Source of the DNA: Pontibacter sp. HSC-14F20 | Lineage (GTDB): Bacteria > Bacteroidota > Bacteroidia > Cytophagales > Hymenobacteraceae | Reading direction: 5' to 3' | Assembly: GCF_019599265.1 (NCBI RefSeq) | Contig: NZ_JAHZTC010000019.1 | Coordinates: 37,302-101,301 of the forward strand | Length of the DNA stretch: 64,000 nt | Translations under genes and position numbers: made by a program | The notes under the pieces: generated by a model | Told to the model about the DNA's origin: nothing | Database searches by the model: none | Seen by the model: only the letters and a program-made list of their open reading frames with translations | Part shown: piece after piece, positions 41,795 to 51,379 of the stretch | How positions within the stretch are numbered: position 1 is the first letter of the stretch | How the letters are laid out: each line of letters begins with the position of its first letter

Positions 41795-43774
41795 ATGAAC
41801 TATAATCGCAAAGATTACTCTGACGACGAACTGATCGCTTTATATAAAGGTATCCTGAAACCTCGCATGATCGAAGAGCGCATGCTCGTGCTGCTGCGCC
41901 AGGGCAAGGTGAGCAAGTGGTTTTCAGGTATAGGCCAGGAGGCTATTTCAGTAGGCTCGGCCATGGCGCTAGAGTCAGATGAGTACATTTTGCCGCTGCA
42001 CCGCAATCTGGGTGTGTTCACGGGCCGCAATGTGCCCCTGGATAGACTCTTTGCACAGTTTCAGGGCAAAAAGACGGGCTTCACGAAGGGCCGCGACCGC
42101 TCTTTCCACTTTGGCTCCAACGAGCACCACATTGTAGGTATGATCTCACACCTGGGTCCACAGTTGGCGGTGGCCGATGGTATAGCCCTGGCTGACCTGC
42201 TCGATAACAAAGAGAAAGTGGCGCTGGTGTTCAGCGGCGACGGCGGAGCTAGTGAAGGTGACTTCCATGAAGCACTCAATGTGGCAGCTGTTTGGAATCT
42301 GCCGGTGATTTTCATGATCGAGAACAATGGTTACGGACTATCCACTCCAAGTAACGAACAGTTCAAGTTCAAGCACTTCATCGATAAAGGTCCTGCTTAT
42401 GGTATAGATGCCCTGCAAATCGACGGCAACAATATTGTAGAGGTATACGACACGGTGCGACAGGCTGCCTACAGTATGCGCAAGAACCCGCGTCCGATGC
42501 TGATCGAGGCGATCACCTTCCGGATGCGCGGGCACGAAGAGGCCAGTGGTACCAAATATGTGCCGCAGGAGCTGTTTGAGAAGTGGTCGAAAAAAGATCC
42601 AGTAGAGAACTTTGAGAAGTACCTCTTGGATGAAGTGATTCTGACGCCAAAAGCCATAGAAGGTATACGCGAAGAAATAAAAGCCGAGATCGAAGAAGGG
42701 CTGCAGACCGCCTTTGCCACGCCAATGCCAGAGGCAAGCCGCGAAGAGGAACTGGAAGATATGTACCGTCCTTTCGAGCAAGAGGTGATAAAGCCGGAGT
42801 CAGATGCCAAAACCGAGCGACGCTATGTAGACGCCATTTCGGATGGTTTGCGCCAGAGCATGGAGCGCTATCCGGAACTGGTACTGATGGGGCAGGACAT
42901 TGCCGATTATGGCGGCGTGTTCAAAATTACAGAAGGCTTTGTTGATAAATTCGGCAAAGACCGCGTGCGCAACACCCCGCTTTGCGAATCGGCTATACTA
43001 GGTATAGGATTGGGCATGTCTGTGAAGGGCAAGAAGAGTATGGTCGAGATGCAGTTCGCGGACTTCGTAAGCTGCGGTTTTAACCAGATCGTAAACAACC
43101 TGGCCAAAAGTCACTACCGCTGGGGCCAAAATGCCGATGTGGTGGTGCGTATGCCAACAGGCGCCGGTACAGCAGCCGGACCCTTTCACTCACAGAGCAA
43201 CGAGGCCTGGTTCTTCCATACCCCGGGCCTGAAGATCGTATATCCGTCATCGCCTCACGATGCCAAAGGCTTGCTGAATGCGGCCATTGAAGACCCAAAT
43301 CCTGTTATGTATTTTGAGCACAAGATGCTTTATCGTTCCATTTCGCAGGAAATTCCGGACGATTACTATACCATTGAGATCGGCAAAGCCAAACAGGTAG
43401 CCGAGGGCTCAGATATTTCCATTATTACTTATGGTATGGGCGTGCACTGGGCCAAGCAACTGCAGCAGGAGATGACAGACATTAGCTTTGATATACTCGA
43501 CCTGCGCTCGCTGCTGCCCTGGGATAAAGAAGCTGTACGTGATACCGTAGCCCGCACCGGCCGCGTTATCATTCTGCACGAAGACACCATGACCGGCGGT
43601 ATAGGCGGCGAAATAGCGGCTTGGATCGGAGAAAACTGCTTCGAGCTGCTCGATGGTCCGGTAACACGGGTTGCCAGTCTGGACACGGCCGTGCCATTTG
43701 CGCCGCCGCTAGAGCAGGAGTTCCTGCCAAAGCAGCGCCTGCGTGAGAAGGTGGAAGCCATCATGGCATTTTAG
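41795..43774 (+). CDS. 2-oxoacid dehydrogenase E1, fused alpha and beta subunits
   Basis: A thiamine-diphosphate-dependent E1 of a branched-chain or related 2-oxoacid dehydrogenase complex, fused as in many Bacteroidota. The alpha part (about 1-315) has the ThDP motif 'FSGDGGASEGDFHEALN' to 'IENNGYGLST'. The beta part (about 345-659) has 'LMGQDIADYGGVFKIT', 'VEMQFADFVSCGFNQIVNN' and 'DLRSLLPWDKEAV'. At 659 aa it is complete. E2 and E3 genes are not adjacent. Because lipA lies 2 kb downstream on the same strand, lipoylation and its client complex are near each other, though not in one operon. Confidence 0.95.
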   Translation: MNYNRKDYSDDELIALYKGILKPRMIEERMLVLLRQGKVSKWFSGIGQEAISVGSAMALESDEYILPLHRNLGVFTGRNVPLDRLFAQFQGKKTGFTKGRDRSFHFGSNEHHIVGMISHLGPQLAVADGIALADLLDNKEKVALVFSGDGGASEGDFHEALNVAAVWNLPVIFMIENNGYGLSTPSNEQFKFKHFIDKGPAYGIDALQIDGNNIVEVYDTVRQAAYSMRKNPRPMLIEAITFRMRGHEEASGTKYVPQELFEKWSKKDPVENFEKYLLDEVILTPKAIEGIREEIKAEIEEGLQTAFATPMPEASREEELEDMYRPFEQEVIKPESDAKTERRYVDAISDGLRQSMERYPELVLMGQDIADYGGVFKITEGFVDKFGKDRVRNTPLCESAILGIGLGMSVKGKKSMVEMQFADFVSCGFNQIVNNLAKSHYRWGQNADVVVRMPTGAGTAAGPFHSQSNEAWFFHTPGLKIVYPSSPHDAKGLLNAAIEDPNPVMYFEHKMLYRSISQEIPDDYYTIEIGKAKQVAEGSDISIITYGMGVHWAKQLQQEMTDISFDILDLRSLLPWDKEAVRDTVARTGRVIILHEDTMTGGIGGEIAAWIGENCFELLDGPVTRVASLDTAVPFAPPLEQEFLPKQRLREKVEAIMAF

Positions 43775-43810
43775 CGGAAATTACCTTAGATAAACTTATA
43801 TTGCAGTGTG

Positions 43811-44017
43811 ATGCAGAAAAGTAGATATTGGATATTGGGCCTGCTATGCATGGCACTGCTTTTTGGTACGGGCTGTCAGCGCAAGGGTATTATACCTTGT
43901 CCAAAGCCGGGTAAAACAGCCAAGGTATCGGGTAAAAACGCTACCGGGCTGCAATCGGTGAAGGTAAGCATGGACAAAAACGGACGTGTGAAGAAGAAGC
44001 GAATGGGAATTTTTTAG
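43811..44017 (+). CDS. Small basic lipoprotein of unknown function
   Basis: A 68-residue lipoprotein. The signal 'MALLFGTGCQ' has its lipobox Cys near 22, and the remaining 45 residues are very basic ('GKTAKVSGKNATGLQSVKVS', 'VKKKRMGIF'). The ATG at 43811 is favoured over the overlapping GTG at 43808. No family was recognised. Three further small genes (44072, 44445, 44953) follow on the same strand. Confidence 0.6.
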   Translation: MQKSRYWILGLLCMALLFGTGCQRKGIIPCPKPGKTAKVSGKNATGLQSVKVSMDKNGRVKKKRMGIF

Positions 44018-44071
44018 AGGAGCAACTCCTGTTCCCGAATTCAGTATAACAACTGTAGACGGAAAGCTGTT

Positions 44072-44428
44072 ATGAAGAAGCTGGGATTTGATAAACAAAC
44101 GAAATGTTTGGTACTAATGACAGGTATGCTGCTTCTGGCAGTTAGTCCTGCGTTTAGTCAGATCAACTATACCATGACAGACAAGCACGGGCGCCTGATG
44201 CGTAAAGCACTGCGGGAAGCCAACCAGGTAGAGGTGACCACCTACAAGGAAACCCACTTGAACATGGAATCCTATACCTTGAAGAAAGGTGAATCTGGCA
44301 AAGTGCGGCAGCGTCCGGTGCTAGGTATGTTCAAGTCTAAGCGCGAGAACAGGAACGATGCCATAGAGCAGGGCCCGGCTGACCGTGAGAAAATGAAATT
44401 CAGGCTTTTCCGGAAGAAGGAAAAGTAA
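44072..44428 (+). CDS. Small secreted protein of unknown function
   Basis: A 118-aa product with a signal-like N-terminus ('CLVLMTGMLLLAVSPAFSQ', cut after about residue 30) and a basic mature part ending in 'FRLFRKKEK'. The repeated theme of small, Lys/Arg-rich exported proteins links it to the preceding lipoprotein, but no homologue can be named. Confidence 0.6.
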   Translation: MKKLGFDKQTKCLVLMTGMLLLAVSPAFSQINYTMTDKHGRLMRKALREANQVEVTTYKETHLNMESYTLKKGESGKVRQRPVLGMFKSKRENRNDAIEQGPADREKMKFRLFRKKEK

Positions 44429-44444
44429 ACCTAATCAGATATCT

Positions 44445-44786
44445 ATGAATTGGCATCCGCTAACCAGCGCAGAGCAGTTAGATACCATTATTGAAGAGTC
44501 GAAGCACACCCCGGTGGTGATATTTAAACACAGTACAGCTTGTTCTATCAGCTCCACTGCCAAAAGCAGGCTGGAGCGACAGTGGGACGGCGCCAGTGTA
44601 GACCATATTAAGCCCTACTACCTTGACCTGTTACGCTACCGGCCGGTTTCAAACGAAATAGCTGAGGTTTTTCAGGTACAGCACCAGTCGCCCCAATTGT
44701 TGCTGATTCAGGATGGTATGTGCACCTATGATGCTTCACACTTGAGCATCAGCATTGATTCGATGAAAAAAAGCCTGGCGGTTTGA
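44445..44786 (+). CDS. ytxJ: Bacillithiol-system protein YtxJ (thioredoxin fold)
   Basis: A 113-aa monothiol thioredoxin-like protein predicted to remove bacillithiol from modified proteins. The active-site region 'VVIFKHSTACSISSTAKSRLE' has a single nucleophilic Cys in a C-S-I-S arrangement, diagnostic of the family. The cis-Pro region 'QHQSPQLLLIQDG' follows. It implies that this organism uses bacillithiol as a low-molecular-weight thiol. It starts 16 nt after the small secreted protein gene, so probably shares a transcript. Confidence 0.9.
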   Translation: MNWHPLTSAEQLDTIIEESKHTPVVIFKHSTACSISSTAKSRLERQWDGASVDHIKPYYLDLLRYRPVSNEIAEVFQVQHQSPQLLLIQDGMCTYDASHLSISIDSMKKSLAV

Positions 44787-44952
44787 AGCGCAACTTCGTA
44801 AACAGGCCTCAGGTATAATCTGTAGTACTTCTTTTTAGCAGCCCTACCTGCCTGGGGTTATGTGCCGGGTTGTATGGCTCCGAATGCCGGATACCTGCCT
44901 GCTTTTGGATCTGGCTTTTTGATAGAACATACTTAACCCAAACTGTAAAAAG

Positions 44953-45681
44953 GTGACTAGAAACCTGGTACTCACAATTGCTATGACGCTGCTGCTGGTA
45001 TTGCCGGCTTGGGCTCAGTCTGACGATGACTTTAGCAATGAGCTAAGCTACGGCATCAACCTGAACTCGAACGGCGGTTTGCTGGGGGGAGCGTTTGTGC
45101 GCAGTTCCTGGTTCATGAAAGAGCGGCTCTACCGTTTTGGCGGGCTGGAGATTGTAGAGGTCAAACATCCGAAAGAGAACAGGCTATACAACCCGGGCTC
45201 GGGCGACCATTTTATTGCAGGCAAGCAAAATCACTTCTTCGCGGTGCGCCCGCACTACGGCCTGGAGCATGTGCTGTTCCGTAAAGCTACCGAAAGCGGG
45301 GTGCAGGTGAATGCCCTGGGAGCGGCCGGTCCTTCACTGGGTTTGCTTATACCTTACTACATCCGCTATGACTATGGCGGCGGCCTGGGCAACGACGTTC
45401 GCACCGAGGCCTATGATCCGGACAAGCATCTGAGTTTTGAGAACACCCTGGGTAATGCCAATGTGCTTACCGGCCTAGGTGAGACCAACATTAACCTGGG
45501 GGTACATGCCAAGGTAGGTATGAGTTTCGAGTATGGCCGTTACCGCGAGAGCATCACAGGTATAGAGGTGGGTTTCCTGGTGGAAAAGTACTTTAAGGAT
45601 ATGGTCATGATTCCGCAAACCGAAAACTACAGCACCTTTACCTCCGTGTACCTCAACATCTACTACGGTCGTCGCAAATAA
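44953..45681 (+). CDS. Exported protein, probable outer-membrane beta-barrel
   Basis: Starts with GTG at 44953; the signal 'LTIAMTLLLVLPAWAQ' is clear. The mature ~220 residues alternate hydrophobic and polar with many Gly and aromatic residues ('ELSYGINLNSNGGLLGGAFV', 'VGMSFEYGRYRE', 'VYLNIYYGRRK'), which suggests an 8- to 10-stranded barrel. No family name could be assigned. It precedes lipA by 125 nt. Confidence 0.65.
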   Translation: MTRNLVLTIAMTLLLVLPAWAQSDDDFSNELSYGINLNSNGGLLGGAFVRSSWFMKERLYRFGGLEIVEVKHPKENRLYNPGSGDHFIAGKQNHFFAVRPHYGLEHVLFRKATESGVQVNALGAAGPSLGLLIPYYIRYDYGGGLGNDVRTEAYDPDKHLSFENTLGNANVLTGLGETNINLGVHAKVGMSFEYGRYRESITGIEVGFLVEKYFKDMVMIPQTENYSTFTSVYLNIYYGRRK

Positions 45682-45806
45682 GCGGCGCAAAGAACAATTC
45701 CACGCAATCGTTTGTTGAGAAAGGAGCGCCCCAGGTATAGGCAGTGTTGCCTTAATTTCCTGATGCATTTGCTGAAGTCTTAACGCATTATACCTATCTT
45801 TGCAGC

Positions 45807-46718
45807 ATGGATGAAATGATGACACTTCCGGTGATACAACCCAATGCTAAGCCCGAGGGGCTCAATGCTTTGGGTCAGCCCCGCAAGCCAAACTGGCTTC
45901 GTGTAAAGCTGCCGGTAGGGAAAGAGTATGCGAAGGTAAGAAACATCGTAGACGAGTATAAGCTGCATACCATCTGTGAAAGCGGTAACTGCCCAAACAT
46001 GGGCGAGTGCTGGGGAGCCGGCACAGCTACTTTCATGATTCTGGGCAATGTGTGTACGCGCAGCTGCTCTTTCTGTGCCGTGGCCACGGGCCGCCCCAAC
46101 GAATACGACGAAGACGAGCCACGCCGCGTAGCTGAAGCCATTCAGTTAATGGGTGTGAAGCACGCCGTGATAACTTCTGTGAACCGCGACGAACTCAAGG
46201 ACCGCGGTGCCGCCATCTGGCACGAAACCGTGCGTATGGTAAAAGAACTTTCTCCTGCTACTACCATCGAAACCCTTATACCTGACGTGAAGGCCAGCTG
46301 GGACGCGCTGATCACCATGATATCGCCGGGTCAGGAAGTGGTGTCGCATAACGTGGAAACTGTTAAAGAACTGTACCGCCGTGTTCGACCGCAGGCCAAG
46401 TATGAACGAAGCATAGAGCAGATCCGCCGCACAAAAGAATATGGCAAGCGCACCAAAACCGGTATAATGCTGGGCTTGGGTGAAACGCGCGAACAGGTAT
46501 ACCAGGCGATGGATGACCTAGCCGCCAACGGTTGCGATATCCTGACACTGGGCCAGTATCTGCAGCCAACAAAGCTCCATATTGAGGTGGCTGAGTTTAT
46601 TCACCCTGATTTATTTGAGCATTACAGAGAAGAAGGCCTGAAACGTGGAATAAAGTATGTAGAGTCCGGTCCGTTGGTACGATCATCGTATCACGCTGAG
46701 CGCCACGTAAATGTATAA
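45807..46718 (+). CDS. lipA: Lipoyl synthase
   Basis: A radical-SAM enzyme that inserts two sulfurs into protein-bound octanoyl groups to make lipoyl cofactors for E2 and GcvH proteins. It carries the auxiliary-cluster motif '[13 protein letters not shown]' (C-x4-C-x5-C) and the radical-SAM motif '[13 protein letters not shown]' (C-x3-C-x2-C), plus '[11 protein letters not shown]' at the C-terminus. At 303 aa it is complete. A TATCTTTG box (45795-45802) ends five nt before the start codon, so the message may be nearly leaderless or use another promoter. It serves the E1-containing complex and the glycine cleavage system encoded nearby. Confidence 0.97.
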   Translation: MDEMMTLPVIQPNAKPEGLNALGQPRKPNWLRVKLPVGKEYAKVRNIVDEYKLHTICESGNCPNMGECWGAGTATFMILGNVCTRSCSFCAVATGRPNEYDEDEPRRVAEAIQLMGVKHAVITSVNRDELKDRGAAIWHETVRMVKELSPATTIETLIPDVKASWDALITMISPGQEVVSHNVETVKELYRRVRPQAKYERSIEQIRRTKEYGKRTKTGIMLGLGETREQVYQAMDDLAANGCDILTLGQYLQPTKLHIEVAEFIHPDLFEHYREEGLKRGIKYVESGPLVRSSYHAERHVNV

Positions 46719-46777
46719 CACTGAGTGCCGTATAAACTTTTAAAGAATTTTTAGAAAGTTTTAATCTGATATTGGGG

Positions 46778-46817
46778 GTGCCCTATTGGTTTAATAAAGC
46801 TGATAGGGCACTTTTTT
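46778..46817 (+). terminator. Rho-independent terminator after lipA
   Basis: Stem GTGCCCTAT / ATAGGGCAC (46778-46786 with 46803-46811), 16-nt loop, six T. The following 46820-47214 is very AT-rich, contains repeated TATTGTATT blocks (about 47093-47118) and no gene; it probably holds the promoter of the adhesin locus, but no box could be fixed. Confidence 0.8.
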
Positions 46818-47214
46818 ATTGCACTAATTTCCTTCCCTAAATTTCCCTGTTTTATTTAATTTTTTTTCAGTTCCTTTGCTCGCCCATATAACAAAAGGTG
46901 TATAAAATGATCATTTTGGCAACTCAAGGGCCCTTCAATTAGTATATTCAAGTATTCATGTACACCTACAACGCTATATGCCCATATTAGATCCTTGCAC
47001 CGTTAACCTAAATAATTAAAAAAAATTTTTAACTGAATCATGTTAGAATAGTAATACACAATTGCTGTTATAACATTTTCTGACAACCTATATATTGTAT
47101 TTTTTATATTGTATTAAACTTATCTATAATATATAAGTATCAGGATATAGTAAAAGTTTATGGAAATACATTTATATTTATGCCTGATTTATTACGCTTT
47201 TTTACACATTCCCT

Positions 47215-50200
47215 ATGAGTAGAATTTTACTGCTTCTAACCCTTTTTCTGACTGCCACTACCACCCTTAGCTTCGGGCAGACGGAAATAAACCCAGGACG
47301 CGTTAACAGATTCATTGCTTTAGCCAATGAACAGATCATCGTTAAAGGCCCTGACAGAACATGGATCCGCGGTGACATTGGCATCAGCCCTGGCAATGTT
47401 ATTACCGGTGAAGAATTTCTTGACGTAACAGGCAAGAAAGAGAAGGGAACTGAAATAGCAGCAGAAGCAATGGCTCATGCGAACAGGCTGTATCAGGAAC
47501 TGATTGCGCTTCAAGAGATAGAAAACCTGAACCCTAACTTAGGAAATGGCCGCGAAATCTATCCTGGTGTTTACAGCATCACAGGCAATGCCACTATCAG
47601 CGGTATTTCACTTTTAGTGACACAGGAAGGAAGCTCTCCCTACTTCGTATTCAAAATCACGGGAAATCTGCGGGTGAACCCGGGTGCCCTTAGCCTTTCA
47701 GGTGTAGGGGTAGAATCTAAAAACATTTATTGGGTAGTGGACGGCGACGTAGAAGTACTGGCGCCTAGTTCCCTGTATGGCAATATCATCGCTACAGGCG
47801 ACATCACATTCGGGAAAGGTGTATCGCTGTATGGTCGTGCCATCTCGCTTGGAGGTACGATTTATTTCGAAAATAACCCGACGGTGCTGCAGAACGTGAC
47901 CAACGCCGACCTGACCGTAAGGAAAGATGTTGACAACACAAACGTATCGCTGGGCTCGCGTGTGGTTTATACCATTACTGCTATTAACAATGGCCCGGGT
48001 ATTGCTCGCAACGTAGTCGTGAAGGAGCGCATCCCATCCGGACTGAGATTGGTAGAAGTTATGCCGGCTACAAAAGGGACTTACAGCCACGAAAATAACG
48101 AGTGGATAATTGGCGACATGGCCGTATATGAAACCCAAAATATCCGGCTGGTATTTGAAGTGATCGGGACAGGTAACATTACCAACGAAGTGATTATTAT
48201 CGGTGATGATCCTGATCCCAATCCGGATGACGACAAGGACGAAGAAGAGATTGTACTGCCAAATCTAAAACTGACCAAACGCATTGTCGATCCTAAATCG
48301 AGCTACAATCTGGGTGATGTGATCGCCTACGAAATCAAAGTTATAAACACTTCTTCTAAAGAGGAAAAGAACATAAACGTAAGCGAGCAGCTGGCAAGCG
48401 GGCTTAAGTATGTGCGTCACAATGAGACACCGGGCACAACCTATAACCCGGCAACAGGCATTTACAATATCCCAACACTGGCAGGCAATACCACAGCTAC
48501 ACTGATCGTGTATGCTGAGATTGTCGCTACGGGCAACATCCGCAACGTAGCCACTATCATCGACCGCGAAGATGACAAAGACCCGGACGACAATGAGGAA
48601 GAGGTGGAGATCGTGCTGCCTGACCTGGGCGTGACCAAGAAAATTGTTGATCCGAAGCAGGAGTATAAGGTAAATGATGTGCTGGCTTTTGAGATTAAGG
48701 TTTCAAACAACGCCTCTGCAGCCCAGACCAACATCAATGTGCGTGAGCAGCTGCCGAAGGAACTGGAATATGTAAGGCATACCGTGACGAATGGCGCTAC
48801 TTATGACGCCGGTACAGGAATTCTGAACATACCGACACTGGCCGGAAAATCTTCAGCTACATTGATTGTCTATGCCAAGATTGTTGGCACAGGAGCGATC
48901 CGTAACGTGGCTACCATCACTGACCGTACCCCGGACAATGACAAGGACCCTGATAACGACGAAGATGATGTAGTGATCTTGCTGCCAGACCTGGGTGTGA
49001 CCAAAGAGCTGGTAAATGCCAAGGCAGAATACATGGTGGGCGAAATGGTGCAATACCGTATTGTGGTAACCAACCATGGCGCCGGAGCCGAGAAGAATAT
49101 AGTAGTAGGCGAGAAGTTGCCGGAAGGCCTTCGGTTAGTAGACTTTAATGTAAGCAACGGAGCTTCTTATGATCCGGCGACCGGAGCTTTCAAGATTCCT
49201 GCGCTGGAAGCTAAAGCAACTGCAGTACTTGTTATTAATGCGCAGTTAGTAAAAGCTGGCCGTGTGCGCAACATTGCCCGCATCATTAGCAAAGACACTC
49301 CAAACCCTACTGACCCGAATAATCCTGGTGATCCGAATGATCCTGATAACCCGGACAACCCAGATAACCCGGGTGATCCAACTAATCCGGGTGATCCAAC
49401 TAATCCGGGCGATCCGAACAATCCGGGTGATCCAGGTGACTATGACGACTCTGACCCGGACAACGACGAAGACGATGTGGTGATTCCGGACGTGAAGTGC
49501 AATCCGAACATCGAGCTGTCATTTATAGAAGCACCGACTTCGGTATGCCGCGGAGGTGAGCTTACCTTCAAAGCAACGTCGGATGTGATTGGTGGCACCT
49601 ATACCTGGACACTGCCAAAAGGCTGGAAAACGGTAAGCAAGTCAGAAGACGGCAGCACCATCACCGTAACTGCTGGCACCACCTTAAACGCCCAGACGAT
49701 AAAAGTAACCGTGAAAACGCAGTGCAAGGATGTTAGCAAGACTGCTGAAACCACTGTCAACGTAATCGGCGAACCAGAAGGCTTAACTATAACAGGAGAC
49801 GCTACCATGTGCTTCAACAGCAACACAGGTATAGCGCTGCGTGCAGCTTCTGTAGAAGGACTTACTTATAAGTGGACACTGGGTAGCAACCTTGAATTTG
49901 TAGAAGGCACCAACGTTGCCGGCACAAGTGTGCGTGTTCGTCCTAAGAACCTTAGCCTGACAGGTGGCAAGGTATACCTGACCGTAACCAACGCTTGCGG
50001 CTTTAGCACTACAACCGAGAAAGTGCTGAGCATCACGCCAACACCGGCTATACCGCAGGCCATTACCGGCAACCTGGACCTATGCGAAGGAGAAGAAACA
50101 ACTTTCAGCACACCAGCAATCGCGAATGCCACCAGTTATACCTGGACCTTCCCGGCAGCTGACTGGACGATTGTGAGTGAAACGGAGAATGGCAGAGTAG

Positions 50201-51348
50201 TAAAAGTGAAAGTTGGTAAAGCAGGAGGTCCTGTTACTGTGAAAGCTGGTAATGACTGTAATGTTAGCGCGGCCTTCAGCCTGACGGTGAAAGTGACTAA
50301 CATACCAGTGGCACCATCAATCTCCAGCACGGCTACAACAGCCTGTATCGGAGCTACACTTAACTTCAGCATCGCATCGCCGGAAGCAGGCATGGCCTAT
50401 ACCTGGTCAGTGCCACAAGGCTGGAGCGCCAACAAACTGACTGGTACCAGCATCGTGGTAACAGTAGGCGAGACGAGCGGTGACATTGAGGTATACGCTA
50501 CCAACACCGTAAAGAACTGCGGTGCGGGTGCTGTGGCCAAGTTGGCTGTTTCACCAACGCTGAAGCCGGTAACTCCAGGAGCGATCAGCAGCAACATGAA
50601 CGTATGCCTTAACAGTTCAGGCAACTCCTTCAGCATCGAGGCGGTACCTGGCGCGACAACCTACGAGTGGGAAGCGAATGGTGGCCTGACAATAGAAGGA
50701 GCCAGCAACGGCACGAGCATTACAGTAGCTGCAGCCGAAACAGGCGGTACAGTGCGTGTGAGAGCCATAAACGGTTGCGGCATCAGCGACTGGTCTAGCC
50801 TGAACGTCGACATCACCATGCCTCCTGCTCCTGTTACCCGCATCACCGACAACAGCAGCGTATGCGAAGGCCTGATCTATACTGCCAATGCAGTAGAAGG
50901 CGCGACATCCTATACCTGGACGGTGACAGAAGGCTTTACCATCGAGTCTGGTCAGGGTACTACAACTATTAAAGTGAAGGCCAGCAGCCCGACTGCAACA
51001 GGCCGTGTAAGTGTGATTGCCTATAATGGCAGCTGCGCAGGCGCTGCAGAGTACAGCATCGACATGGACGCCAAGCTGGCGGACGGACAACTGGACTTCC
51101 CGAAAGCCTTTAGCCCGAACGGGGATGGCAAGAACGATACCTGGCTGGTGAAAAACCTGGACAAGTTCCCGGACAACGAAATGGTGATTTTCAACCGCTG
51201 GGGATCTGAGGTGTTCAAGCAGAAGAATTACAAAAACGACTGGGCCGCCACAGGACTGGAACAAGGTACTTACTTCTACAAAGTAAGGGTGAAGCTATGC
51301 GATGGCAAGTACCAGGACTACAGCGGCTACGTGACCATCTTCCGATAA
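47215..51348 (+). CDS. Giant T9SS-exported adhesin with ice-binding-like (DUF3494) N-terminus
   Basis: 1377 aa. A signal peptide (about 1-22) leads to a DUF3494 ice-binding-type beta-solenoid domain (about 25-225: 'GDIGISPGNVITGEE', 'EIYPGVYSITGNATISG', 'YGNIIATGDITFG'). Four DUF11-type repeats start near residues 230, 350, 470 and 590 ('LGVTKKIVDPKQEYKVND' and likes). An acidic Pro/Asn/Gly-Asp linker lies at about 695-748. A run of PKD/Ig-like domains ('SYTWTFPAADW', 'AYTWSVPQGW') extends to about 1290, and a gliding-motility-associated C-terminal domain (about 1292-1377, 'KAFSPNGDGKNDTW' to 'YSGYVTIFR') serves as T9SS signal. The next genes encode PorP/SprF and a PorE-like protein. It is likely a surface adhesin; real ice binding is untested. 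Confidence 0.88.
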   Translation: MSRILLLLTLFLTATTTLSFGQTEINPGRVNRFIALANEQIIVKGPDRTWIRGDIGISPGNVITGEEFLDVTGKKEKGTEIAAEAMAHANRLYQELIALQEIENLNPNLGNGREIYPGVYSITGNATISGISLLVTQEGSSPYFVFKITGNLRVNPGALSLSGVGVESKNIYWVVDGDVEVLAPSSLYGNIIATGDITFGKGVSLYGRAISLGGTIYFENNPTVLQNVTNADLTVRKDVDNTNVSLGSRVVYTITAINNGPGIARNVVVKERIPSGLRLVEVMPATKGTYSHENNEWIIGDMAVYETQNIRLVFEVIGTGNITNEVIIIGDDPDPNPDDDKDEEEIVLPNLKLTKRIVDPKSSYNLGDVIAYEIKVINTSSKEEKNINVSEQLASGLKYVRHNETPGTTYNPATGIYNIPTLAGNTTATLIVYAEIVATGNIRNVATIIDREDDKDPDDNEEEVEIVLPDLGVTKKIVDPKQEYKVNDVLAFEIKVSNNASAAQTNINVREQLPKELEYVRHTVTNGATYDAGTGILNIPTLAGKSSATLIVYAKIVGTGAIRNVATITDRTPDNDKDPDNDEDDVVILLPDLGVTKELVNAKAEYMVGEMVQYRIVVTNHGAGAEKNIVVGEKLPEGLRLVDFNVSNGASYDPATGAFKIPALEAKATAVLVINAQLVKAGRVRNIARIISKDTPNPTDPNNPGDPNDPDNPDNPDNPGDPTNPGDPTNPGDPNNPGDPGDYDDSDPDNDEDDVVIPDVKCNPNIELSFIEAPTSVCRGGELTFKATSDVIGGTYTWTLPKGWKTVSKSEDGSTITVTAGTTLNAQTIKVTVKTQCKDVSKTAETTVNVIGEPEGLTITGDATMCFNSNTGIALRAASVEGLTYKWTLGSNLEFVEGTNVAGTSVRVRPKNLSLTGGKVYLTVTNACGFSTTTEKVLSITPTPAIPQAITGNLDLCEGEETTFSTPAIANATSYTWTFPAADWTIVSETENGRVVKVKVGKAGGPVTVKAGNDCNVSAAFSLTVKVTNIPVAPSISSTATTACIGATLNFSIASPEAGMAYTWSVPQGWSANKLTGTSIVVTVGETSGDIEVYATNTVKNCGAGAVAKLAVSPTLKPVTPGAISSNMNVCLNSSGNSFSIEAVPGATTYEWEANGGLTIEGASNGTSITVAAAETGGTVRVRAINGCGISDWSSLNVDITMPPAPVTRITDNSSVCEGLIYTANAVEGATSYTWTVTEGFTIESGQGTTTIKVKASSPTATGRVSVIAYNGSCAGAAEYSIDMDAKLADGQLDFPKAFSPNGDGKNDTWLVKNLDKFPDNEMVIFNRWGSEVFKQKNYKNDWAATGLEQGTYFYKVRVKLCDGKYQDYSGYVTIFR

Positions 51349-51379
51349 GCGAGTGCATTCATTTGAAAATTTTATTACC

